Shown here: positions 1 to 8,189 of the stretch, piece by piece
Layout of the letters: the number at the start of each line of letters is the position of its first letter
Position numbering within the stretch: the first letter of the stretch is position 1
Assembly (NCBI RefSeq): GCF_001718835.1
Contig: NZ_CP013443.1
Span: 3,472,001-3,536,000, forward strand
DNA from: Burkholderia cepacia
Lineage (GTDB): Bacteria > Pseudomonadota > Gammaproteobacteria > Burkholderiales > Burkholderiaceae
DNA: 64,000 bases
Reading direction: 5' to 3'
Notes under the pieces: model-generated
The model's input: only the letters and a program-made list of their open reading frames with translations
Databases searched by the model: none
What the model was told of the DNA's origin: nothing
Translations under genes and position numbers: made by a program

Positions 1-233
1 CCGCGCGCATAGCCCTCCGCGATGAGCCTGTCATACGCCAGCACGACGGTCTGCCTCGACACGCCCAGTTCGGCCGCGAACGATCGCGTCGACGGCAGGC
101 GCGCGCCGGGACGCAGGTGGCCGCGCAGCACCGCCTCGCGCAGGTGACGGGCGATCTGCTCCTGAAGCGGCAGCGCCGCTGCGGGATCGACGGCGAAAGC
201 GCCCCAGACGGGCGGTGTGGCGCGCTTGCTCAT
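1..233 (-). CDS. MocR/PdxR-type GntR regulator, N-terminal part
   Basis: The first 77 residues of a transcription regulator; the rest lies beyond position 1. The visible part reads as a GntR winged helix: an LQEQIARHLREAVLRG helix, then LRPGARLPSTR, then a recognition helix in LGVSRQTVVLAYDRL. LPSTRxxAxxLGVSRxTV is the signature of the MocR branch, whose full-length members (about 470-500 aa) carry a C-terminal aminotransferase-like domain that binds PLP; that domain cannot be seen here. It is transcribed away from the exporter at 335, which is a typical target arrangement. The ligand is unknown. Confidence 0.85.
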   Translation of the reverse strand, partial: MSKRATPPVWGAFAVDPAAALPLQEQIARHLREAVLRGHLRPGARLPSTRSFAAELGVSRQTVVLAYDRLIAEGYAR

Positions 234-334
234 GGCCTGAAAGTGGATTGATCCAATTTTCGAAAGTGGGCTTAGATGATAGTGCCACCTGTTGCTATCG
301 TGCAGATCATGTCATTCCTTTCCCGATTACGCGC
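234..334. promoter_or_regulatory. Divergent promoter/operator of the MocR gene and the MFS exporter
   Basis: A 101-bp gap between two divergent genes. It holds a direct repeat GAAAGTGG at 239-246 and 262-269 (23 bp apart) and an inverted pair GATAG/CTATC around 278-299. MocR regulators commonly bind direct repeats in the divergent gap, so this is the likely operator; that is inference from spacing and family habit. Confidence 0.4.
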
Positions 335-1759
335 ATGACTATCGAAGCGTCTCCCCTGCGCCGCGGCCTCGCGCTCGCGTCGCTCTATACCGGCGTATTC
401 CTGCCGCCGCTGGATTACTTCATCGTCAATCTAGCGCTGCCTGCGATTCACGTCGGCCTGAAAGCCAGCGACGCGCAGATCCAGCTCACGGTCTCCGCAT
501 ACGCGCTCGCATATGCCGTCGTCTTGATCACCGGCGGGCGCCTCGGCGATCTGTACGGACGCCGGCGGATCTTCATGACCGGCATGGCAGCCTTCGTCGT
601 TGCATCGGCGCTGTGCGGCATGGCGATGAGCGGCGAGGTGCTGGTCGCGAGCCGCGTCGTGCAGGGCATCAGCGCGGCGCTGATCACGCCGCAGGTCCTC
701 GCGTCGATCCGCACCGTCTTTCCTGCGCAGATGCAGGCGCGCCTGATGGGCCTCTACGGGTTCGTGTTCGGGCTCGCGTCGGTGGCCGGACAAATCGGCG
801 GCGGCGCGCTGATCGATCTGCATCCCTGGGGACTCGACTGGCGCGTGGTATTTCTCGTGAACGTGCCGATCGGCATGCTCGCGCTCGTGGGAACCTGGCG
901 GTATCTGCCCGAGAGCCGCGCGGCGCGCGGCGCGCGCATCGACGTCCCGGGCATGGTCGCGCTGACGGTTGCGCTGATGCTGCTGATCTATCCGCTGACC
1001 GTCGGCCGCGAGCTGCACTGGCCCGCATGGACGTTCTGGAGTCTCGGCCTGTGCATACCAGCGTTCGTCGCGTTCATCCGGATCGAACGCCGGATCGCGC
1101 GGCAGGCGCGCGATCCGCTCGTCGACGTGGCGGTGTTGAGCCAGCCGGTCGTGGCAATCGGCTTGCTGCTCGCGTTCCTCTTCTACAGCATCGCCGCGTT
1201 CTTCCTCACCTATGGCATCTACCTGCAGGAGGGGCTCGGCTGGACCCCTCTGCTATCGGGCCTCGGCCTCGCTCCCTACGGCGCCGGCTATCTGCTCGGA
1301 CCGCTCGCGACGCCATGGCTCGCCCGCCGCATCGGCGAGGGGCTGATGCCGCTCGGGTTCGGTTGCCTCGCCGGCGGCTTCGGGCTCTGCGCATCGCAAC
1401 TGGGCCATGGCGCACCGGAACTGCCGTTTTACATCGGTCTCCTGATTGCCGGGACCGGACAAGGGTTGGCGCTGCCGTCGCTGCAGCGGATCGTGCTTGC
1501 GGACGTCGACGCGCGCCATGCCGGCATGACCGCCGGCGCGATCGTCGCGATGCTCTATATCGGCGCCGCGTTCGCGGCTGCCTGCATCGGCGGCGCGTTC
1601 TTCGGCGCGCTCGGCGAGGGCGGCGGCGCGACAGCGCACGCGTACGCGATGCGCATCGGCCTCGAATGGATGCTCGTGCCGCTCGTCGCGGGGTTCCTGG
1701 TTAGCGTCTGGATGGTGCGGCGTCGCGATCGGACGACGAGTGCCATGCGCGGCATCTGA
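335..1759 (+). CDS. MFS drug exporter, DHA2 (14-TM) family
   Basis: A 474-residue inner-membrane protein with about fourteen hydrophobic segments. TM1 carries the DHA-type pattern LPPLDYFIVNLALPAI (residues 23-38); loop 2-3 has motif A, GGRLGDLYGRRRIF (67-80). Known members exchange drugs or toxic organics for protons. The frame is open further upstream to 215, but the ATG at 335 removes a non-membrane extension and clears the divergent promoter. The neighbouring MocR gene is the likely regulator. Substrate unknown. Confidence 0.88.
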   Translation: MTIEASPLRRGLALASLYTGVFLPPLDYFIVNLALPAIHVGLKASDAQIQLTVSAYALAYAVVLITGGRLGDLYGRRRIFMTGMAAFVVASALCGMAMSGEVLVASRVVQGISAALITPQVLASIRTVFPAQMQARLMGLYGFVFGLASVAGQIGGGALIDLHPWGLDWRVVFLVNVPIGMLALVGTWRYLPESRAARGARIDVPGMVALTVALMLLIYPLTVGRELHWPAWTFWSLGLCIPAFVAFIRIERRIARQARDPLVDVAVLSQPVVAIGLLLAFLFYSIAAFFLTYGIYLQEGLGWTPLLSGLGLAPYGAGYLLGPLATPWLARRIGEGLMPLGFGCLAGGFGLCASQLGHGAPELPFYIGLLIAGTGQGLALPSLQRIVLADVDARHAGMTAGAIVAMLYIGAAFAAACIGGAFFGALGEGGGATAHAYAMRIGLEWMLVPLVAGFLVSVWMVRRRDRTTSAMRGI

Positions 1760-1834
1760 CACAGCGCGGGAGATGTCGGGGCGGGCTTGCCCGCGTGCGG
1801 CACGGCGGGGGCCGGCCGGGTGGAAGCGCGCGCC

Positions 1835-2930
1835 CTCACCGTTGGATTGCACAGCGTTTCGATTTGCCCGGCGAGGCGGATATCCACAATGGACATATGG
1901 CTCGACGCGCGTGATCGGGCGTTCACGCTCACCTTTGAAATGCACAGGGCTTCGAGTCGTTTCGGATATCCGCGCAACGCATTTGAACGGGTGCTCGTGC
2001 TCACCTGTAGAATCCACAGCCTTTCGAGTTGCGTCGGGGGGGATATCCACATCGGGGCTGGCGAGGCGTTCGATCGAGGGCTTGCCCTCACCTTTGGAAT
2101 TCACAGCCTTGCGAGTCGATCTGGAGGCGGGATATCCACATCGGAGTTGGCGAAACGTTCGATCGAGGGATCACTCTCACCATTGAAATCCACAGCGTTT
2201 CGAGTCGCCTCGAAGGTCGGATATCCACATCGGGGTTGGCGACGCGTTCGATCGACGGCTCATCCTCACCGTTAGAATTCACAGCCTTGCGAGTCGCCTC
2301 GGGGGCAGGATATCCACATCGGGGTTGGCGAAGTGTTCGACCGAGGGCTCATCCTCACCGTTAAAATCCACAGCCTTTCGAGTGGCCTCGGAGGCCGGAT
2401 ATCCACATCGAGGCTGGCGAAACGGTCGATCGGGGCTCACTCTCACCGTTAAAATCCACAGCCTTTCGAGTGGCTTCGAAGGTCGGATATCCACATCAGG
2501 GTGGCGAAACGGTCGATAGAGGGCTCGCCCTCACCGTTAAAGTCCACAGCCTTTCGAGTCGCCTCGGAGGTCGGATATCCACATCGGGGGTGGCGAAACG
2601 GTCGATAGAGGGCTCGCCCTCACCGTTAAAATCCACAGCCTTTCGAGTCGCCTCGGAGGTCGGATATCCACATCGATGCCGGCGACGCGCTCGATCAGCG
2701 CTCTCACGCTCACCGTTGAAATACACAGGGCTTCGAGTCGTTTCTGGGTGGGGATATCCACAACGCGCGCGACAGCGTGACCGGCTGCGTCCGCTCGGTC
2801 GACTCGGCGCGTTCATCTGCGCGAGACGGTCTGGCGCCGCCCACACGGCCCGATACATCTGCCGACGGGCAATGCCCTCACCTTGAGGAAGCACAGTATT
2901 TCGAGTGGCTTCGTGGGGCGGTTGTCCACA
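1835..2930. repeat. Tandem array of 12 modules (about 89 bp) with paired DnaA-box-like sequences
   Basis: Twelve diverged copies of one module. Each begins CTCACC, followed by TTnAAATCCACAG, then TTTCGAGTCG, and ends GGATATCCACA. CTCACC starts at 1835, 1928, 2000, 2087, 2176, 2265, 2354, 2442, 2530, 2619, 2709 and 2877. The second box starts at 1878, 1964, 2041, 2130, 2219, 2308, 2397, 2485, 2573, 2662, 2752 and 2920. The distance from CTCACC to the second box is 43 bp in ten modules (36 and 41 in the second and third). ATATCCACA matches the DnaA box TTATCCACA at 8 of 9 positions, AAATCCACA at 7 of 9, both in the same orientation. The 86-90 bp period is not a multiple of three, so the array is not a coding repeat. 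Modules 7-10 are nearly identical; the outer ones are worn. Confidence 0.9.
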
Positions 2931-3278
2931 ACCGTTCGAACGCGCAACGTCGCACAAACTCACGCTCCTGTCCGGCCCGTTGGCCTCATGAAGCGCGCGT
3001 CGCTCATACAAGTGCCGCCCCTCCGCTTCGGCGCGTCGTTCGCGCTTGCGGGCCGTCGGCCGCCACCCGACAAGCTGCCGGCATGCACAGAATTTTTAAC
3101 TAGTTATCCAATGACTAGTTATTCACATTTCCCTTGTTCTACCCGTCGCTCCATCGCCGGCTCTCGATGATCGCGCCTACCGCCTGCCTCTGGCCGGCCG
3201 CCCCTAGCCGGCCACCCCTGTCCGAACCTCCGGCGCTCGGGTACGCTTGACCGTCAACCGACACCGAAACGCGGAGAC
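2931..3278. other. Gene-free stretch with AT-rich block and DnaA-box matches
   Basis: No gene is supported here. After the array comes an AT-rich block at about 3090-3130, conspicuous in this GC-rich sequence. It contains the half-repeat ACTAGTTATCCA (from 3099) and ACTAGTTATTCACA (3114-3127); TTATTCACA at 3119-3127 fits TTATNCACA exactly. It may be a DNA-unwinding element beside the box array, or simply the promoter of the gst gene at 3279. Confidence 0.45.
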
Positions 3279-3896
3279 ATGATGAAGCTCTACTACTGGC
3301 CGAAGACCCGGGCATTCCGGGCGTTGTGGATGCTCGAAGAACTCGGCGTGGTGTACGAACTCGTGCCGATCGACCTGCGCTCGCACGAACAGGGCAGCGA
3401 CGCGTTCGTGCAGGTCAACCCGATGGCCAAGCTGCCCGCGCTCGACGACGGCAGCGTGCCGTTCGCCGAATCAGGCGCCGTGCTGCTCTATCTTGCCGAC
3501 CGCTGCCCGGGTGCCGGGCTCGGCATCGCCCCCGACGATCCGCTGCGCGGCCGCTTTCTCCAATGGATGTTCTTCACGCCGACCTGCCTCGAACCGGCGA
3601 TGGCCGAAAAATTCACCGGCGCGTCGGGCAATCCGGTCGCATTCGGCTGGGGCAACATCACGCGGGTGCAACGCGCACTCGCGCAAGCGCTCGCCCATGG
3701 CCCGTGGCTCGTCGGCGAGCGCTTCACCGCGGCCGACCTGCTGCTCGCCAGCACGCTGAAGATCGCATTCGACGCGCATCTGCTGCCGCACGAAGGCGTG
3801 CTCGGCGACTACGTCGCGCGCGCCGAGGACCGCGACGGATTCCGCCGCGCGGTCGCGATCGAACAGCGCGAAGCGGCGCGCCTGCTGCATCCCTGA
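3279..3896 (+). CDS. Glutathione S-transferase family protein
   Basis: A 205-residue soluble protein. It has an N-terminal thioredoxin-like domain (KLYYWPKTRAFRALWMLEE, then cis-proline motif KLPAL with Pro53 and glutathione-contact pair Glu64-Ser65 in AESGAV) and an all-helical C-terminal domain containing GERFTAADLLLASTL. Family members conjugate or reduce substrates with glutathione in the cytoplasm. CGGAGA precedes the ATG; a second ATG follows at once. It ends 12 bp before the convergent KirBac gene. No catalytic Ser, Cys or Tyr is obvious at the start, so the subclass is left open. Confidence 0.85.
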   Translation: MMKLYYWPKTRAFRALWMLEELGVVYELVPIDLRSHEQGSDAFVQVNPMAKLPALDDGSVPFAESGAVLLYLADRCPGAGLGIAPDDPLRGRFLQWMFFTPTCLEPAMAEKFTGASGNPVAFGWGNITRVQRALAQALAHGPWLVGERFTAADLLLASTLKIAFDAHLLPHEGVLGDYVARAEDRDGFRRAVAIEQREAARLLHP

Positions 3897-3908
3897 CGCG
3901 AACGGGCG

Positions 3909-4880
3909 CTACGTCGACGATGCGGCCGGGCCGGGCGCGCGTGCTTCGCGGGACACGATGGTCGCGCCGGGTGTGCCGCCGTCCGTGTCCGCGTCGACCG
4001 GCACGACTTCGTGAAAATGCGTGTAGTCGATGTGCGTGATGCCGTCTTCGTCGTGCATCAGGTCGACATAGCGGTGACGCCAGCGGATCTCGCCATGCAC
4101 CCACGTGTGACGCGCCTGCATCACCTGCGCGGTCGTCTCGTCCGAGCCTTCGATCGTGATCAGCAACGACGCGTCGCGCGCGGCGAGCGATTCGGGCGTC
4201 TCGCCGAACAGCGCGCTCGATTCGTCGATCACGTGCATCAGGTTCCAGCCGAGCAGGAAAATCGGGTGCTCGCTGCGCACGAGCGGCAGGTCGTGGATCT
4301 TGCGCAGCGTGTAGCCCTCGTGCGTGCCCTCGATCCGCATCAGCCGCAATTTCGCCTGCGCCTCGGCAATCACGTTCTGGCGCGCGTTCGCGGCGCGCAC
4401 CATCAGCGTCATCCTGCCGTTCAGCGGCCGGACGACCGCGTAGCGCGCGAACAGGATCTTCGCCTGCGGCCGCGAAAACCGCGCGAACACGAGCCCCGTG
4501 GCCAGCGCGATGCCCGACATCCCGATGAAGATCTCGAACGTCGCGACCAGGTGCGCATAGACCGTCTGCGGATGCATGTCGCCGTAGCCGACGGTCGCGA
4601 GCGTCTCGACGCTGAAGAAGAACGCGCCGCCGAATCCGGCCGGCGACTGGTTCGCGATCGGCGCGTGGCCGAGCAGGTAGAGCGTTGCAAAGCCGCCGTT
4701 GAGCAGCAGGAACAGCACGGCGAGCGACAGGAAGAATACGGGCCAGCTCACCGTCAGCGCGCGGTGATAGAGGTCGCGCCAGCCGAGCGGCGGCATCCCG
4801 TACGCAATGACCGGGCGCGTGCCCGACCAGATCTTGCGGCCACGGCCGCGAGGGGGAGAAGCGGAAGGATCGACATTCAT
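3909..4880 (-). CDS. Inward-rectifier potassium channel, KirBac1.1 type
   Basis: A 323-residue inner-membrane channel. In order: an amphipathic slide helix (around WRDLYHRAL, 34-42), TM1 (about 44-70), a pore helix with filter TVGYGD (96-101), TM2 (about 106-130), and a C-terminal immunoglobulin-like cytoplasmic domain containing RPLNGRMTLMVRAANARQN. Start, length and these motifs match the structurally known B. pseudomallei KirBac1.1, whose N-terminus also begins MNVDP; that settles the start at 4880 rather than 4919. It conducts K+ passively and is likely gated by lipids or pH, by family knowledge. It converges with gst and diverges from sorA. Confidence 0.95.
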   Translation of the reverse strand: MNVDPSASPPRGRGRKIWSGTRPVIAYGMPPLGWRDLYHRALTVSWPVFFLSLAVLFLLLNGGFATLYLLGHAPIANQSPAGFGGAFFFSVETLATVGYGDMHPQTVYAHLVATFEIFIGMSGIALATGLVFARFSRPQAKILFARYAVVRPLNGRMTLMVRAANARQNVIAEAQAKLRLMRIEGTHEGYTLRKIHDLPLVRSEHPIFLLGWNLMHVIDESSALFGETPESLAARDASLLITIEGSDETTAQVMQARHTWVHGEIRWRHRYVDLMHDEDGITHIDYTHFHEVVPVDADTDGGTPGATIVSREARAPGPAASST

Positions 4881-5074
4881 CGCGCGGCGCCGGAAACAGG
4901 GAGGCGATGAGCGTAGCACGCGCGGCCGCGGAAGCGGAAATGCGTGGCGCGGCCGGGCCGGATATGGCGCCGGATAGCGCCTAATATGAATGCAGCGCCG
5001 GCGCGCATGCGTCCCCCCCGGCCGGGTGAACGGTTGCGCTATCCACAGACAGATCGGCTAACCCGGGAGTCGAC

Positions 5075-6307
5075 ATGGCCGCCCCACTCGATCCACAACG
5101 CCGCCACCTGATCCAGGTCGCCGCCGCGGGCGGCCTGCTGGCCGTCGGCAGCGGCTGGCTTCGCCGCGCACACGCGGCCGACGCGGTCTCGCTGCCGTTC
5201 GAGAACGGGCTGCGCGAGCTGACGCGCGCCTTTCCGCAAAAGGGCGAGATGCTGCTCGTGCGCACCCGCCCGCCGCTGCTGGAAACGCCGTTCTCCGTGT
5301 TCGACGACGGCGTGTTCACGCCGAACGACCGCTTCTTCGTGCGCTGGCACCTGGCCGGCATCCCGACACGGATCGACGCCGGCGCGTTCCGGCTCGCGGT
5401 GCACGGGCTCGTCGAGCGGCCGCTGGAGCTGAGCCTGCGCGAGCTCGCGCGGGACTTTCCACACGTCGAGGTCGCCGCCGTCAATCAGTGCGCCGGCAAT
5501 TCGCGCGGCTTCTTCAAGCCGCGCGTAGCCGGCGGCGAATGGGGCAACGGCGCGATGGGCAACGCACGCTGGACCGGCGTGCGGCTGAAGGACATCCTCG
5601 ATCGGGCGGGCGTGAAGGCGGGCGCGGTCCAGGTCCGCTTCAACGGCCTCGACACGGGCGTGCTGCCCGCCACGCCGGCCTACGTGAAGGCGCTCGACGT
5701 CGATCGCGCGCGCGACGGCGAAGTGATCGTCGCGTTCGCGATGAACGGGCAGCCGCTGCCGCTGCTCAACGGGTTCCCGGTGCGTCTCGTCGTGCCCGGC
5801 TGGTATTCGACGTACTGGGTGAAGATGCTGCACGACATCGAGGTCATCGACCGCCGCGACGACAACTTCTGGATGGCGAAGGCCTACCGGATCCCCGACA
5901 CCCCGCACGCGAGCATCCTGCCCGGGCAGGCCGGCGTTGCGACCGTACCGATCGGCCGGATGGCGCCGCGCTCGTTTATTACCAACCTCGCCGACGGCAG
6001 CGTAATCGCACTGGATCGCGTGCAGACGGTCCGGGGCATCGCGTTCGGCGGCGACACCGGCGTGCGCAAGGTGCTCTTCTCGCCCGACGGCGGCGCGTCC
6101 TGGGCGGCAGCCCGGCTCGGGAAGGACTACGGCAAATACAGTTTCCGCCGCTGGGAAGCGCAGTTCACGCCGCGGCGCGCCGGACAGGCGGTGCTGCGGG
6201 TCAAGGCGATCAACGCCGACGGCGTCGAGCAGCCCGATGCGCCGAACTGGAACCCGGCCGGCTACATGCGCAACGTGGTCGAAACGACGAACGTGGTCGT
6301 CGCGTGA
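5075..6307 (+). CDS. sorA: Sulfite dehydrogenase, molybdopterin subunit
   Basis: A 410-residue periplasmic molybdoenzyme of the sulfite oxidase family that oxidises sulfite to sulfate. A Tat-type signal has the arginine pair at 9-10 (RRHLIQ), a hydrophobic stretch and an AHA site near 34. The Mo-cofactor domain contains NQCAGNSRGFF with Cys139 as molybdenum ligand; the C-terminal Mo-co dimerisation domain follows (VRKVLFSPDGGASW). The next gene, a c-type cytochrome 10 bp downstream, is the expected electron acceptor. The pair lies tail to tail with a sulfate-binding protein gene, consistent with sulfur metabolism. CTATCCACA occurs upstream (5039-5047). Confidence 0.9.
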   Translation: MAAPLDPQRRHLIQVAAAGGLLAVGSGWLRRAHAADAVSLPFENGLRELTRAFPQKGEMLLVRTRPPLLETPFSVFDDGVFTPNDRFFVRWHLAGIPTRIDAGAFRLAVHGLVERPLELSLRELARDFPHVEVAAVNQCAGNSRGFFKPRVAGGEWGNGAMGNARWTGVRLKDILDRAGVKAGAVQVRFNGLDTGVLPATPAYVKALDVDRARDGEVIVAFAMNGQPLPLLNGFPVRLVVPGWYSTYWVKMLHDIEVIDRRDDNFWMAKAYRIPDTPHASILPGQAGVATVPIGRMAPRSFITNLADGSVIALDRVQTVRGIAFGGDTGVRKVLFSPDGGASWAAARLGKDYGKYSFRRWEAQFTPRRAGQAVLRVKAINADGVEQPDAPNWNPAGYMRNVVETTNVVVA

Positions 6308-6317
6308 GGAGCCGATC

Positions 6318-6677
6318 ATGACGAAGACTTGTGCCGTGCTCCTGCTCGCCGCCGCGACGTGCGCGACAAGCGTCGCGATGGCGGAAGCGACCGGGCCGGC
6401 GCGCGCTGCGGCAGCGCGGAACACCGAGGCTCGCACGGTCGAGGTTACGCTGCCCGGCGATACGCGGAAGTTTCCGCCCGGCCCGGGCGCCGATCTCGCG
6501 GACCTGCATTGCCTCGTCTGCCATTCGGTCGACATGGTAACGCGCCAGCCGCCGCTGTCGTTCGACGAGTGGAAGGCGGAAGTCGTCAAGATGCGCGCGG
6601 TGTATGGCGCGCCGCTGCCGCCCGAGGCGATCGACGACCTCGCCCGCTACCTCACCACGATCAACGGCAAGCCGTGA
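6318..6677 (+). CDS. sorB: Sulfite dehydrogenase cytochrome c subunit
   Basis: A 119-residue periplasmic monohaem cytochrome c. It has a signal peptide (about 1-22, ending AMA), a haem-binding CLVCH (65-69) and a distal Met candidate in VVKMRAVYG. It passes electrons from the SorA molybdenum centre to the respiratory chain. The ATG at 6318 is preceded by GAGGAG, which overlaps the sorA stop region; the frame extends upstream to 6237, but that adds a basic non-secretory leader inside sorA. Confidence 0.9.
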   Translation: MTKTCAVLLLAAATCATSVAMAEATGPARAAAARNTEARTVEVTLPGDTRKFPPGPGADLADLHCLVCHSVDMVTRQPPLSFDEWKAEVVKMRAVYGAPLPPEAIDDLARYLTTINGKP

Positions 6678-6720
6678 TGCGGCGCGCTCGCGTGGCGCGC
6701 CGCGCCGCGCCGGGCCGCCG

Positions 6721-7743
6721 TCATTTCCGGTCGACGATCACCTGGTCGAACGTGCCGCCGTCCGCGAAATGCGTCTTCTGCGCGTTCGCCCAGCTGCCGA
6801 AGACCTGCTCGACGCTGAACGTCTTCAGCGGCTTGAACTCGGCAGCGTGCTTCTTCAGCACGTTCGCGTCGCGCGGGCGCAGATGGTGCTGCGCGATGAT
6901 CTCCTGCGCTTGCGGCGTGTACAGGTAGTCGAGATACGCCTGCGCGACCTTGCGCGTGCCCTTCTTGTCGACGACCTTGTCGACGACGGCGACGGGCGGC
7001 TCCGCGAGGATGCTCGCCGACGGATACACGGCGTCGAACTGCGCGCCCGACGCACCGGTGTCCATCAGCGCGACTTCGTTCTCGAACGTGACCAGCACGT
7101 CGCCGATGCCGCGCTGCGTGAACGTCGTCGTCGCGCCCCGGCCGCCGGAGTCGAGCACTGGCACGTTGCGAAAGATCGCCTTCTCGAAGTCGATCGCCTG
7201 CTGGTCGGTCGCGCCCTTCTGCTTCTGGAAGCCCCATGCGGCGAGATACGCATAACGACCATTGCCCGACGTCTTCGGGTTCGCGATGATCACCTGGACA
7301 CCCGGCTTCGCGAGATCGCTCCAGTCCTTGATCGCCTTCGGGTTGCCCTTGCGCACCAGGAACACCATCGTGGTCGAGTACGGCGAGCTGTTGTCCGGGA
7401 AACGCGCACGCCAGTCCTTCGGCAGCAACTGGCCGCGCTCGGCGAGCAGGTCGATGTCGTTCGGCTGGTTCATCGTCACGACGTCGGCCTGCAGCCCCTG
7501 CAGCACCGACAGCGCCTGCGCGCTCGACGCGCCGTGCGACTGCTTGATCGCGACCGTCTCGCCGGTCTTCTGCTTGTACGCGGCGGCAAAGCCGGTGTTG
7601 ATGTCCTTGTACAGCTCGCGCGTCACGTCGTACGACACGTTCAGGATCGACGTATCCGCGTGCGCGGCCGTCGCCGCCACGACCAGCGCCGCTGCGGCGA
7701 CACCCTTCAGCAGCCGGCTGCCGATTCCGTTCGTGTATCCCAT
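6721..7743 (-). CDS. Sulfate ABC transporter substrate-binding protein
   Basis: A 340-residue periplasmic protein with a cleavable signal (cleavage near AHA-29). The mature part begins with the family pattern ILNVSYDVTRELYKDINTGF and contains TMNQPNDIDLLAE, IANPKTSGNGRYAYLAAWG and FTQRGIGDVLVTFENE, typical of Sbp/CysP proteins that bind sulfate or thiosulfate. I chose the ATG at 7743, because upstream extensions to 7848 would bury the signal peptide. The cognate permease and ATPase genes (cysTWA) are not adjacent, so this is an orphan or distantly encoded component. Confidence 0.9.
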   Translation of the reverse strand: MGYTNGIGSRLLKGVAAAALVVAATAAHADTSILNVSYDVTRELYKDINTGFAAAYKQKTGETVAIKQSHGASSAQALSVLQGLQADVVTMNQPNDIDLLAERGQLLPKDWRARFPDNSSPYSTTMVFLVRKGNPKAIKDWSDLAKPGVQVIIANPKTSGNGRYAYLAAWGFQKQKGATDQQAIDFEKAIFRNVPVLDSGGRGATTTFTQRGIGDVLVTFENEVALMDTGASGAQFDAVYPSASILAEPPVAVVDKVVDKKGTRKVAQAYLDYLYTPQAQEIIAQHHLRPRDANVLKKHAAEFKPLKTFSVEQVFGSWANAQKTHFADGGTFDQVIVDRK

Positions 7744-8189
7744 CGTTGAATGCCCCGCTTCCAGTGGTTGATGCGTGCCGGCGCACGCTCGCGCTGTCAT
7801 CGAAACGTAAGCGGGCATTCTAGCGGCCGGGCGCGACACGCTTTCCAATCAGTCGTGGAAAGCAAAGCAGAATTCCGGATAAGCGACGGCGACCGCTCGC
7901 GCACGCGCCGGATGTGATGCTAAGATCGCCGCTCAGCCCACTCACGGTTCCTCCATGTCCGCTGCCCTGCGCTCGCTCCCGATCCTCGCCGCCGCCGCGG
8001 CAGGTGTGCGCGCGGCTGGGCTGAAACTGAAAAAACGACTCCTCGACTGACGGGGACGTCGCGTCCCGTCAGGCGAATGCCGGACGGGATGCCCGCAGGT
8101 CGTTTCACTCTCCTTGCACGCATGCCTCGCCCCGGCCCTCCGCCGGCGGAACGGTTCCTTCCCACTCCGTTTCCACCATGAGGCTTTGC
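7744..8189. other. Intergenic region with a small ORF and a hairpin
   Basis: A 446-bp gap between divergent genes. It holds an extended -10-like TGCTAAGAT (about 7918-7926), a 31-codon ORF (7955-8050) and an inverted repeat with 8-bp arms, CTGACGGG (8047-8054) and CCCGTCAG (8065-8072), that begins inside the last codons of that ORF. Nothing else is recognisable. Confidence 0.4.
7955..8050 (+). CDS. Possible 31-residue peptide ahead of the DapA-family gene
   Basis: ATG to TGA, 31 codons: an alanine-rich hydrophobic half (LPILAAAAAGVRAAG) followed by a basic tail (LKLKKRLLD). A -10-like element lies about 30 bp upstream, but no Shine-Dalgarno sequence precedes the ATG. The stop codon is in the 5' arm of a hairpin, which is the geometry of a leader peptide or a small membrane peptide. 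It could equally be a chance ORF in GC-rich DNA. Confidence 0.22.
   Translation: MSAALRSLPILAAAAAGVRAAGLKLKKRLLD

Noticed and set aside
1835..2930. CRISPR array
   Set aside because: Repeats are diverged, spacers are related to one another rather than unique, unit length is too large and no cas gene is near.
1740..3103. Many overlapping ORFs on both strands across the repeat array, with recurring GYPHRGW-like words
   Set aside because: They are translations of the repeat. The unit is 86-90 bp, mostly not a multiple of three, so the frame slips from module to module, and no ribosome-binding site or family match is seen.
5039..5047. CTATCCACA upstream of sorA as part of a DnaA-box system
   Set aside because: Single isolated 8/9 match more than 2 kb from the array; expected by chance often enough to set aside.
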